DNA of 32,318 bases from positions 1 through 32,318 of the forward strand of contig CALGNK010000055.1 of NCBI GenBank assembly GCA_937958695.1. The letters run 5' to 3'. Position 1 is the first letter of the stretch. The number at the start of each line of letters is the position of its first letter. The notes beneath the pieces were generated by a model. That model was given only the letters and a program-made list of their open reading frames with translations. It did no database searches and had not been told where the DNA came from. Source of the DNA: an uncultured bacterium (GTDB lineage: Bacteria; DUMJ01). A program made the translations under genes and the position numbers. Of this stretch, positions 17,970 to 25,705 are shown piece by piece.

Positions 17970-18389
17970 ATGAAGAAGATATTATCTTATATATTGTGTT
18001 ATATATTTTGGGTAATAACCACTGCCACGACGTTTTTGCTATTTCTAGCGGGTAGAGAGTTCTACTTAAAAGTTATGGCTTTCTTTATCAGAGATAGATG
18101 GGTAGGAAGTGCTATTGACAGGTTTCTTTTTGTAGGTATTGCTATCTTTTGGTTGGCTATAGTGATCTATATAGAATCTTACTATAGGAATGGGATAAAA
18201 AAAGGAGTTCTTATACAGAGATTCCTCTTTGTAACTGGCATTGAGTTTTTAGTGCTATTTACATTCCATAATGTCCCTCTTGCTATAGCAAGGATAACCT
18301 TTACCCCTCTAGAAGTAGTAATAGCCTTAGTTGAATTAGGTGGGGCTATTGCCCTTATATCTATAGCTTTGAAAAAGAGAGTGGTATAA
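17970..18389 (+). CDS. Small membrane protein of unknown function
   Basis: A 139-residue hydrophobic protein that I do not recognise. Four membrane segments can be read, at about residues 5-27, 47-67, 82-100 and 111-133. Basic residues dominate the short loops (RDRW, YRNGIKKG) and the C-terminus is KKRVV. It stands alone between truA and rnpB, on the same strand as both, with what looks like its own promoter and no ribosome-binding site. Its TAA stop lies within the -10 of rnpB. Base composition matches the neighbours. It could be a DUF-type integral membrane protein; nothing in the sequence indicates a substrate. Confidence 0.75.
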   Translation: MKKILSYILCYIFWVITTATTFLLFLAGREFYLKVMAFFIRDRWVGSAIDRFLFVGIAIFWLAIVIYIESYYRNGIKKGVLIQRFLFVTGIEFLVLFTFHNVPLAIARITFTPLEVVIALVELGGAIALISIALKKRVV

Positions 18390-18390
18390 T
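18382..18390 (+). promoter_or_regulatory. rnpB promoter (extended -10)
   Basis: TGGTATAAT combines a consensus TATAAT at 18385-18390 with an upstream TG, ending eight bases before the first base of the RNase P RNA. No good -35 at 16-18 bases is visible, so the extended -10 probably carries the promoter. It overlaps the stop codon of the membrane-protein gene. Confidence 0.65.
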
Positions 18391-18398
18391 ATAGAATA

Positions 18399-18739
18399 GG
18401 GTGAGTAGGTGGATAACCACGGAGGGTTTTCCCTCTGAGGAAAGTCCGAGCTCCTCAGGGCAAGGTGCTGGGTAATACCCAGTGGCGGTGACGTCAGGAA
18501 AGTGCCACAGAAAATATACCGCCTGCTTGTGCAGGTAAGGGTGAAAAGGTGAGGTAAGAGCTCACCAGCAAGAGGGCGACCTCTTGGCTTGGCAAACCCC
18601 ACCTGGAGCAAGGCCTAATAGGGGGAGATGGGTGCCCTGCCCGTTATTATCCCCGGGTTGGCCGCTGGAGGCAACTGGTAACAGTTGCCCTAGATATATG
18701 GTTATCTAAAACAGAACTCGGCTTACGGCCTACTCACCC
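18399..18739 (+). ncRNA. rnpB: RNase P RNA (class A)
   Basis: The catalytic RNA of RNase P, which trims the 5' leader from pre-tRNAs. The ends GGGTGAGTAG (18399-18408) and CTACTCACCC (18730-18739) form a 10-bp P1. The conserved 5' core GAGGAAAGTCCGAGCTC and its 3' partner CAGAACTCGGCTTACGGCC (P4 and CR I/CR V) are clear, with ACAGAAA, GGTAAGGGTGAAA and a GAGGTAAGAG loop that supplies the GGTAA for binding the tRNA CCA end. Length (341 nt) and layout fit ancestral class A, not the Bacillus class B. It precedes a tRNA gene, which has its own promoter. Confidence 0.95.
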
Positions 18740-18760
18740 TTGAGTGTGTTATACGGGGTA

Positions 18761-18790
18761 TTGACTATTGTTAGTATATTGTTTTATAAT
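18761..18790 (+). promoter_or_regulatory. tRNA-Asn promoter
   Basis: TTGACT at 18761-18766 and TATAAT at 18785-18790, 18 bases apart, make a near-consensus sigma-70 promoter. Transcription would begin about four bases before the mature tRNA 5' end at 18801, a very short leader. Confidence 0.75.
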
Positions 18791-18800
18791 ATTATCGTGT

Positions 18801-18876
18801 TCCTCGGTAGCTCAACAGGCAGAGCGGCCGGCTGTTAACCGGTTGGTTGTAGGTTCGAGTCCTACCCGGGGAGCCA
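18801..18876 (+). tRNA. tRNA-Asn (anticodon GTT)
   Basis: A 76-nt cloverleaf: acceptor TCCTCGG with CCGGGGA, D-arm GCTC..GAGC, anticodon stem GCCGG/CCGGT with loop CTGTTAA, T-arm GTAGG TTCGAGT CCTAC, discriminator G and an encoded CCA at 18874-18876. The anticodon GTT is at 18834-18836. The encoded CCA means no CCA-adding step is required for this tRNA. It directly precedes the restriction-modification island. Confidence 0.97.
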
Positions 18877-19162
18877 CATTAAATTATTTTTTGCAGGATA
18901 AAGGTAATATTCTTAGATTTAGAGACTATCTATATTTTTCTTATTTTTCCTACCCCTAGGAAATTGGTAGATTTTTATTTATTTCGTCTGCTATAAGGAT
19001 TCGACTTTTATCGGGATTTATCTTGACAACTATTATGTTGTTTTGTATATTATAGCCAGATATTATAGAATTTACTTTTTAGTAAGAGAGCTGGCTTCCT
19101 TATAAGACTTTGTAAAATATGAGATCTTCTACTATAAGAAAGTAAGTAAGAGAGGTAAAATA
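18877..19162 (+). other. Intergenic leader between tRNA-Asn and the island
   Basis: These 286 bases are AT-rich and hold no gene. They contain the island promoter (19023-19051) and then a leader of about 105 bases ending in AGAGG seven bases before the ATG. I see no intrinsic terminator after the tRNA beyond a short T-run near 18888 and a weak CTACC/GGTAG stem at 18950-18970, and no copy of the tRNA 3' end. Confidence 0.7.
19023..19051 (+). promoter_or_regulatory. Promoter of the restriction-modification operon
   Basis: TTGACA (19023-19028), a 17-base spacer and TATATT (19046-19051): a consensus -35 with optimal spacing, the strongest -35 in the window. Transcription would begin near 19058. 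Unlike most other candidate promoters here it does not rely on a TG extension. Confidence 0.7.
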
Positions 19163-22100
19163 ATGGATAGTATTCAAAAGTTTCAAGATTTACTTAAAAA
19201 GCTTTTTCAATTTGAAACATCAGATTTGGATTTTGGAATTTATAAAATCCTGAATTACAAAAGGGATAGAATTGAGAAATTTATTCAGGAAGACCTTAAA
19301 AATAAGGTTGAAACTGCCTTTGCAAAACATAAAGATGAGAGATTAACCAATATAAATAATAGATTTGAAGAGGCAAGACAGAAGGTTATTCAGACATTGG
19401 GTTCACAGGCTTTTACACCTACAGGAGACATTAAAGATGAATTCAAGGAGACTCCTGTAGGTAAGGATTTTCTATCAATAAAAGCACAAAAGAAAGAGGC
19501 GGAAGCAATTTACGAAATCAAGTCTCAAGTTTTCAATGATTTGTATAACTTCTTTTCCAGATATTATGAAGAAGGTGATTTTGTCCCTCAATACCGCTAC
19601 TCTATAAAAGAACACAAATACGCCATTCCTTACAACGGAGAAGAGATAAAACTTTACTGGGCAAATACTGATCAGTACTACACAAAAACGGGTGTCCTTT
19701 TCCGTGATTATACCTTCCTTATAAATTCCCCTCTTATAGAGGGGCAAGGGGTGTTCAAAGTTATCTTCCGGATCGTTTCTGCCAAAGAAGAACTTGCTTC
19801 AAACAAAGCAACTAAAGAAAGGTTTTTTGTTCTTGATGATGAAATGCCAATAGAGATTAAGGGGAAACATCCCTGCACCCCTCTACAAGAGAGGAAGGTT
19901 TTAATCATACGCTTTCAGTATAGAGAACTTACCGAGGAAGAAGTAAAGCACTATGATGTAGAAGGAGGAAGTAACACTGCAAAGCAAGAGAAGATTAACC
20001 AGAAAAGTTATGAAGAAATACTGAAAAATATCAAGGATATAACATTAAAGGGAATTTTGAGCAAAGAATATAAAAATGAAAAACCTCTACTTCTTTATCA
20101 ATTAGATAGATTTACGGCTAAAAATACAAAAGATTATTTCATCCACAAAAACCTTAAGAAATTCCTCTCCGAGCAACTAGATTATTTCATTAAATCAGAG
20201 GTATTAGATATTGAAACGCTGGAAAAGGAAAGATTTTTAGACAAACACATAACAAGAGCCAAAGTAGTGCGAGAGATTGGGGAGGATATTATTGATTTCC
20301 TTTCCCAGATTGAAGATTTTCAGAAAAGGCTTTGGGAGAAAAAGAAGTTTGTATTAAGGACAGAATATGTGATAACCCTTGATAGACTTGAAAAGCAGGG
20401 GGAAGGAATTGATGTAATTAGAAAAATTATAGAGCATGAGGGTATGGCTAAACAAATTCAGGAGTGGAAAGACCTGGGACTTGTTGACAAAGAATTTAAA
20501 GTAGAAGACCTCTTCCAATCCCCCTCTATAAGAGGGGAATATAGGTATTTGCCCATTGATACGATATACTTTGACGAAGAAATAAAGTATAGAATACTTG
20601 AATTGTTTACCGACTTAGATGACCTTTTGGATGGGCTTTTGATTAAGAGTGAAAACTGGCAGGCTTTGAACCTTCTTTTAAATAAATACAAGGAAAAAGT
20701 ACAGACAATTTATATAGACCCACCATTTAACAAAGAGCAGGATGCTGACTATCTTTACAATGTAAAGTATAAAGATTCCACTTGGGCAACTATGCTTGAG
20801 AATAGATTAAGGCTTGCAAGAGATTTATTGAACGATAGGGGAAGTATTTTTGTAAGATGTGATTACAATGGCAATTGGATTGTCAGACTTTTGATGGATG
20901 AGATTTTTGGAAAGGAAAATTTTAGGAATGAGATAATAGTGAAGAGAGGGTATGTTCCCAAAGGATTAACTAATCAATATATCACAGGAACTGACTCATT
21001 AATGCTCTATGGGAAAAACAAAGAAAAAATGTTTTTTATTGGAGCTAAGAAAAAAATAAAAGAAGAAGAGAGACAATGGATTTCTTTGGATATGCCAGGA
21101 CAAAGAAAAACTTATGAATTACAAGTTAGATACTTTTTTGGGAAGCCTTGGTTACCTCCTAAAGGGCAGCATTGGGGGTTGTCGCAAGAGAAAATCAATG
21201 AATATGAAAAGAAAGGTTGGATAAGGATAAACCCAAATAGAACTTATATTGACACTCAAGGGAAATTAGTAAAAGGGATGCCAGAATATCTAAAAGAGCC
21301 AGAATTATTATTAGATACAAACTGGACAGATATTAAAAGTTATGAAACTCACAATACTTTCTTCCCAACAGAAAATTCAGAGATATTATTGAAAAGAGTA
21401 ATAGAAGGAGTTTCCAATGAAGGCGATTTAGTTATGGATTTCTTCCTTGGATCTGGCACAACGACAGCGGTAGCACACAAGCTTAAAAGAAAATGGATTG
21501 GAGTGGAGATGGGAGAACATTTCTGGACAGTTGTTTTGCCAAGAATGAAAAAAGTTTTGGCTTATGATAAATCAGGAATTTCAAAAGAAAAGGATGTTAA
21601 AGAAAAGTATAATGAAAACAGTGCTGGCGGATTCTTCAAATATCAAATCCTTGAACAATACGAAGACACTCTTGATAATATAGAACTAAAAGGAAACCAG
21701 AGAGCCCTTGAACTTTTCCAAGATGAATACCTGCTTAAATACTTTCTTGATTTTGAAACAAGGGAAAGCCCATACCTTTTAAACCTTGAAATGCTCAAAA
21801 ACCCCTTTGCCTATAAACTTAAAGTCAATCTCTCAGAGGTTGGAGAACCACAGGAAATGGTTATAGATATACCGGAGACATTTAATTATCTTCTGGGAAT
21901 AAAAGTTAAAAAAGTGAAGGTGAGGAATAATAGAGCAAAGTATCTTTTTATCCTTGGCGAAAAAGAAGGACGAGATGTCGCGATAGTGTGGCGAGAGTAT
22001 AACGATAATTGGTCAGATGAAGATTTTAAAGAGGATAAGGAATTCATCACAAAAGAACTTGAACCATGGGGTCCTCATATTGTTTATATAAATGGCCAGA

Positions 22101-22171
22101 GTGTTTTAACCCCCAGAAACTGGGAAGTAAGATACATTGAACCAGAGTTTAAAAGGTTGATGGTGGAATAA
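19163..22171 (+). CDS. mod: Type III-like adenine-specific DNA methyltransferase (Mod)
   Basis: A 1002-residue protein. The catalytic motif IV IYIDPPFNK has D519-P-P-F522 and the AdoMet-binding motif I DFFLGSGTTTAV is at 759-770. This order, motif IV before motif I, is the beta class that methylates adenine N6 in type III Mod proteins. The stretch between them is long enough to hold the target-recognition domain. About 515 residues precede motif IV, so the protein is far longer than the usual 600-700 residue Mod; that part starts FQDLLKKLFQFETSDLDFGI and I cannot assign a fold to it. Three copies of a palindromic repeat encode residues 188-194, 239-245 and 453-460. Ile codons in the first 115 codons are 7 ATT, 2 ATC and 2 ATA, unlike the ribosomal genes. 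One base separates it from the next gene. Confidence 0.88.
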   Translation: MDSIQKFQDLLKKLFQFETSDLDFGIYKILNYKRDRIEKFIQEDLKNKVETAFAKHKDERLTNINNRFEEARQKVIQTLGSQAFTPTGDIKDEFKETPVGKDFLSIKAQKKEAEAIYEIKSQVFNDLYNFFSRYYEEGDFVPQYRYSIKEHKYAIPYNGEEIKLYWANTDQYYTKTGVLFRDYTFLINSPLIEGQGVFKVIFRIVSAKEELASNKATKERFFVLDDEMPIEIKGKHPCTPLQERKVLIIRFQYRELTEEEVKHYDVEGGSNTAKQEKINQKSYEEILKNIKDITLKGILSKEYKNEKPLLLYQLDRFTAKNTKDYFIHKNLKKFLSEQLDYFIKSEVLDIETLEKERFLDKHITRAKVVREIGEDIIDFLSQIEDFQKRLWEKKKFVLRTEYVITLDRLEKQGEGIDVIRKIIEHEGMAKQIQEWKDLGLVDKEFKVEDLFQSPSIRGEYRYLPIDTIYFDEEIKYRILELFTDLDDLLDGLLIKSENWQALNLLLNKYKEKVQTIYIDPPFNKEQDADYLYNVKYKDSTWATMLENRLRLARDLLNDRGSIFVRCDYNGNWIVRLLMDEIFGKENFRNEIIVKRGYVPKGLTNQYITGTDSLMLYGKNKEKMFFIGAKKKIKEEERQWISLDMPGQRKTYELQVRYFFGKPWLPPKGQHWGLSQEKINEYEKKGWIRINPNRTYIDTQGKLVKGMPEYLKEPELLLDTNWTDIKSYETHNTFFPTENSEILLKRVIEGVSNEGDLVMDFFLGSGTTTAVAHKLKRKWIGVEMGEHFWTVVLPRMKKVLAYDKSGISKEKDVKEKYNENSAGGFFKYQILEQYEDTLDNIELKGNQRALELFQDEYLLKYFLDFETRESPYLLNLEMLKNPFAYKLKVNLSEVGEPQEMVIDIPETFNYLLGIKVKKVKVRNNRAKYLFILGEKEGRDVAIVWREYNDNWSDEDFKEDKEFITKELEPWGPHIVYINGQSVLTPRNWEVRYIEPEFKRLMVE
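19725..19744 (+). repeat. Palindromic coding repeat, copy 1
   Basis: ATTCCCCTCTTATAGAGGGG: a perfect 7-bp inverted repeat CCCCTCT/AGAGGGG around TAT. It is read in frame as N188-S-P-L-I-E-G194 of the methyltransferase. Copy 2 is its exact reverse complement over all 20 bases. Confidence 0.85.
19878..19896 (+). repeat. Palindromic coding repeat, copy 3 (diverged)
   Basis: CCCCTCTACAAGAGAGGAA matches copy 2 at 17 of 19 bases, in the same orientation. It is read in a third phase as T239-P-L-Q-E-R244. In that phase the unmutated repeat would read CCT CTA TAA, a stop; here base 19886 is C, giving CAA (Q242). Confidence 0.6.
20521..20540 (+). repeat. Palindromic coding repeat, copy 2
   Basis: CCCCTCTATAAGAGGGGAAT is the exact reverse complement of the 20 bases of copy 1. 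Read in frame it gives S453-P-S-I-R-G-E-Y460. The same DNA unit is thus translated on opposite strands at two sites of one gene, without a stop. Confidence 0.85.
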
Positions 22172-22172
22172 G

Positions 22173-22574
22173 ATGGCAGAGCCAATAAGACAAAAAGTTT
22201 TTAAATCTATAAAAGAATATCTAAAGAATAAACCAGATGGAGCCCGTTATTCAGAAATAATTGAATTTTTAAAAGAAAATTTTCCTGATGTCCCAGAAAA
22301 TACTCTTCATGGTTCTGTTTGGGATTTCAGACAAAGAATAATTAATGGGAAAGAAAAAGCAGACCCAATTAGACCTCCCGAAAGTGATATACCAAGGCTT
22401 GAATCTCTTTGTATGAGATTTGGAATAGGTTTAATCCTATTTGACAAAGACGATTTGAATAACCCTAAATTTCAGATAAGAACAAGAGCAATGAAAAGTG
22501 AGCCAGATTATTTTTATGTAAATCTTTATATTCAAAAACTTTCAAAAGATGATATTAAGAAATTAATGGGTTAA
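22173..22574 (+). CDS. Small winged-helix-like protein of the R-M operon
   Basis: A 133-residue protein between mod and res, one and two bases from them. The N-terminal 60 residues (KVFKSIKEYLKNKPDGARYS, EIIEFLKENF, PENTLHGSVWDFRQRI) read as a helix-turn-helix of winged or HARE-HTH type, a domain known to be linked to bacterial restriction systems. The C-terminal half, LESLCMRFGIGLILFDKDDL then NPKFQIRTRAMKSEPDYFYV, resembles the tail of small uncharacterised proteins found next to DNA-modification genes. I see no nuclease motif. It may be a regulator of the operon or a DNA-binding adaptor for the methylase-helicase complex. The fold assignment is by eye. Confidence 0.7.
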   Translation: MAEPIRQKVFKSIKEYLKNKPDGARYSEIIEFLKENFPDVPENTLHGSVWDFRQRIINGKEKADPIRPPESDIPRLESLCMRFGIGLILFDKDDLNNPKFQIRTRAMKSEPDYFYVNLYIQKLSKDDIKKLMG

Positions 22575-22576
22575 AC

Positions 22577-25500
22577 ATGACTATAGAAAAATATCTTGTT
22601 TTAAACAAATACCTCCTTTCGCTTTTTGGAGCAAGTGATATTAAAGACCTGCTTGATGAATTGAAAAATAAGAGCGAGGGTGTAGACATCGATGGAAGGA
22701 GTTATTTTGTTAATGCTCTGCGAGGAATTGAAAATCTTAAAATATCAGAGGATACTCTTTTGAGGTATGATGAAAACATCCAATCATATGTTAAAAAAAT
22801 AAACTTCAGGCGTGAGCCAGTCTTACTGAAATACTTTCAATATCTCGCTGTGCTTTTTACCGAGATTGTCTTGGATAATATCAAAAATAGAAAGTTTGAG
22901 TTTTTGTATGAACTCAATGAGTTTCTTAAAAGATATAGGGAAGAACAAGATGTAAAAATAGATCCATTTACAGAAAATGATTTAAAAAAGCTTGCCTTCT
23001 GGATGGCAACTGGTTCAGGAAAAACCTTAATAATGCATATTAACTATCATCAATTTCTCAATTACAATTTATTCTCTCCTGACAATATCATTCTTATTAC
23101 TCCCAATGAAGGACTTTCAAAACAGCACTTTGAAGAGCTGGAAAAAAGTGGTATCCCTTGCAGACTTTATGTTGGAACCCTCAATAGTGGTTTAAGGAAC
23201 GAAAATGAGGTTTTAGTTATAGAGATGACAAAACTTGTGGAAGAGAAAAAGGGCGGAGGAGTAACACTTCCTATTGAAACATTTGAAGGAAGAAATCTTA
23301 TTTTCGTAGATGAAGGACATAAAGGTAGAAAATCGGAGGAGCAAAAATGGGCGAAACTGAGGGATAAACTTGCCGAACAGGGATTTGTTTTTGAATATAG
23401 TGCAACTTTTGGTCAGATTTTAACCGAAAGACAATATGATATACTCAAAGAGTATGCCAAATCAATAGTTTTTGATTATTCTTATAAATACTTTTATCTT
23501 GATGGTTACGGCAAAGATTTTACTGTTTTGAATGTAAAACAAGTAAAAATTTCTGAGCAGGAATTCCAAGAAGTAATGTTTGTAGCTAACCTTCTTTCTT
23601 TTTATGAACAACTTCTAGTTTATGAAAAAGGCAAAGAATTAGCAAAGGAAAATAATATTGAAAAACCACTCTGGATTTTCGTTGGTACAACAGTTACCGG
23701 GAGAGAAGAGGAGTCTGATATTATTAAGATTTTAGAGTTCATAAGAAAGGTAATCTATAACGAAGATTGGATGAAAGAGTGGGCGAAAAAGATTTTAAAC
23801 GGTGATACAAATTTAAAAGACGAAGATGAAAGAGATCTCTTTGAGGAAAGGTTTAAATATCTCAGAGCGAATGCCATTGACTTTGAAGATCTGTATAGAC
23901 GAGTCTTTAGAGGAAAAGGAAACCTTGCACTATATGAGCTAAAGAATGTTGAAGGAGAAATAGGATTAAAAATTGGGGAGAATGAATATTTTGGAGTTAT
24001 AAATATTGGTGATGTTTCTGGTTTCAAAAAACTACTTGAGGGGAAAGATTTCACGGTAGGCCAAGATGTGATTTCAAGCTCTCTTTTTGACGATATTAAA
24101 AAAGAAGACTCTAAAATAAATATCCTTATCGGTTCAAAGAAATTTATAGAAGGCTGGGATACTTGGCGTGTTTCTTCAATGGGACTTTTGAATATAGGTA
24201 AAGGACAAGGTCCACAGATCATCCAGCTATTCGGAAGAGGAGTTAGACTTAAAGGTAAGAGAATGTCTTTAAAAAGAAGTGGTGAGAATTCTCAGATTAA
24301 GATTTTAGAGACGCTTAATGTTTATGGGATTAAAGCTGATTACCTTAATAAATTCTTAGAGGCAATAAAGCAAGAGGAAGTGGAATTTGAGAGTATTGAG
24401 ATACCTATAATACCTCAACATAAAGATAAATGGACCACTCTTTATATTTTTTCTAAACTAGAAAAGAAGTTTGAGGAAGAAGAAATTTTAAGGTTAGAGA
24501 TTGACGATAGGATTCATTATACAGTTGACCTCCTGCCAAAGGTCTCAATATATCTGGCAAAGGAGAGAAGGGAGGAGGGGATGAAGTCTGAAGAGATAAA
24601 ACCTAAAGTTGAAGGACTTAGGTTTCCAGAAGATAAGATTGATTTGCTAAATTGGGAAAGAATTTGCCAAGAAATACTTGAATTTAAAGCATTGAGAAAT
24701 TATTGGAATTTGGTTTTTGAGAAGGATACTCTTAAAAACCTTCTTTTGTCTGATAGATATGATCTTTTATCACTTCCTGAAATTCTTGAAGTCAAAAGTG
24801 AGGAAGACTTAAAACGGCTGGAAGATATTGCTCTCTTAGTTATCAAAAAATATATAGACCTCTTTTATAGTAAAAATGCAAAGCGTTTTGAGACAGAAAA
24901 CTTAAGCTATACTAAGCTTAAAGAAACATTACATTCTATTTCTGAAAAAGAACAACGTTACATAGTGCAGATAGATAAGAAAAAGAAAGAATTAATCAAA
25001 AAGATAAGAAACTTGGCAAAAGATTTAGAGAAACTACTTAAAGAAGATACTGAAGTTTTGCCAAGAATTTATTTTGACGGTTCTCTGTACGTACCTATAT
25101 TACTGCAAAGTAAGAAGATAGATAAGATCTCTCCTGCAGGTCTTGTAGAAAGTGAACAAGAATTTGTAAGAGAATTAAGGGAGCATCTGAAAGAATATAA
25201 AGACAAATATCCCTTTGAAATATATCTTTTAAGGAATTATCCTTTTTCTGGAATAGGTTTTCAGCTTCAGTGGTCAAAATTCTATCCGGACTTTATTATG
25301 TGGATAAGGAAAGATGAGAAGCAAGTTATTGTCTTTATAGATCCAAAGGGATTAGAACATACTAAGGGCTTAGATGATGAAAAGATACAATTTAAGGATG
25401 AGATTAAAGAGATCGAACAAAAACTAGCAAATAACAGTATAGTTTTAGAATCTTTTATTCTCTCAAAAACCCCATACGAAAAGTTAAAAGAAGGTCTAAC

Positions 25501-25597
25501 TAATCCTCCCAAGAAAGATGAATATATAAAGAATCATGTGCTATTCCTAGATGACAGCGATTGGCCAGAAAAATTTTTTCAATTCTTCATTAACTGA
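22577..25597 (+). CDS. res: Type III-like restriction helicase-nuclease (Res)
   Basis: A 1006-residue SF2 translocase with a C-terminal nuclease. Visible in order: Walker A ATGSGKT with GSGKT at 146-150, DEGH box at 245-248, SAT at 275-277, motif V GWDTWR at 526-531 and motif VI QLFGRGVRLKG at 550-560. A PD-(D/E)xK-type site follows near the end: P904-D905 in YPDFIMWIRK and D922-P-K924 in VFIDPKGLEH. This is the layout of type III Res subunits and the length is usual. It lies two bases after the small HTH gene, so all three genes form one transcription unit. Residues 560-880 (target binding or coupling region) have no motif I can name. All catalytic residues appear intact, so the enzyme is probably active. 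Confidence 0.88.
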   Translation: MTIEKYLVLNKYLLSLFGASDIKDLLDELKNKSEGVDIDGRSYFVNALRGIENLKISEDTLLRYDENIQSYVKKINFRREPVLLKYFQYLAVLFTEIVLDNIKNRKFEFLYELNEFLKRYREEQDVKIDPFTENDLKKLAFWMATGSGKTLIMHINYHQFLNYNLFSPDNIILITPNEGLSKQHFEELEKSGIPCRLYVGTLNSGLRNENEVLVIEMTKLVEEKKGGGVTLPIETFEGRNLIFVDEGHKGRKSEEQKWAKLRDKLAEQGFVFEYSATFGQILTERQYDILKEYAKSIVFDYSYKYFYLDGYGKDFTVLNVKQVKISEQEFQEVMFVANLLSFYEQLLVYEKGKELAKENNIEKPLWIFVGTTVTGREEESDIIKILEFIRKVIYNEDWMKEWAKKILNGDTNLKDEDERDLFEERFKYLRANAIDFEDLYRRVFRGKGNLALYELKNVEGEIGLKIGENEYFGVINIGDVSGFKKLLEGKDFTVGQDVISSSLFDDIKKEDSKINILIGSKKFIEGWDTWRVSSMGLLNIGKGQGPQIIQLFGRGVRLKGKRMSLKRSGENSQIKILETLNVYGIKADYLNKFLEAIKQEEVEFESIEIPIIPQHKDKWTTLYIFSKLEKKFEEEEILRLEIDDRIHYTVDLLPKVSIYLAKERREEGMKSEEIKPKVEGLRFPEDKIDLLNWERICQEILEFKALRNYWNLVFEKDTLKNLLLSDRYDLLSLPEILEVKSEEDLKRLEDIALLVIKKYIDLFYSKNAKRFETENLSYTKLKETLHSISEKEQRYIVQIDKKKKELIKKIRNLAKDLEKLLKEDTEVLPRIYFDGSLYVPILLQSKKIDKISPAGLVESEQEFVRELREHLKEYKDKYPFEIYLLRNYPFSGIGFQLQWSKFYPDFIMWIRKDEKQVIVFIDPKGLEHTKGLDDEKIQFKDEIKEIEQKLANNSIVLESFILSKTPYEKLKEGLTNPPKKDEYIKNHVLFLDDSDWPEKFFQFFIN

Positions 25598-25705
25598 TAT
25601 TTTCTAGTGATTTTTACGGGATGGGTCTGACAAGGGCAATATGTTTATTGAAGTTTTTGTTTCTCGTTCTTCTATAGGCATATTCATTTTATAAAAATCT
25701 AAATC

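Noticed and set aside
18336-18611. Minus-strand open frame of 91 codons over rnpB
   Set aside because: The region is explained by RNase P RNA with conserved core and P1; the open frame is a by-product of its GC-rich structure.
18768-18959. Open frame of 63 codons across tRNA-Asn
   Set aside because: It is laid over a complete tRNA and its promoter, so the frame is accidental.
18950-18970. CTACC/GGTAG stem followed by a T-rich stretch, as a terminator
   Set aside because: Five base pairs with an 11-base loop is too weak, and the following T-run is interrupted.
19072-19085. TTACT-TTTT-AGTAA hairpin in the mod leader as a regulatory structure
   Set aside because: Short AT-only stem, easily found by chance in AT-rich DNA; no antiterminator partner seen.
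19163-25597. BREX, DISARM or type I restriction system
   Set aside because: No PglZ phosphatase, DUF1998 or phospholipase-D protein and no HsdS-like specificity gene are present; the motif order of mod and res fits type III best.
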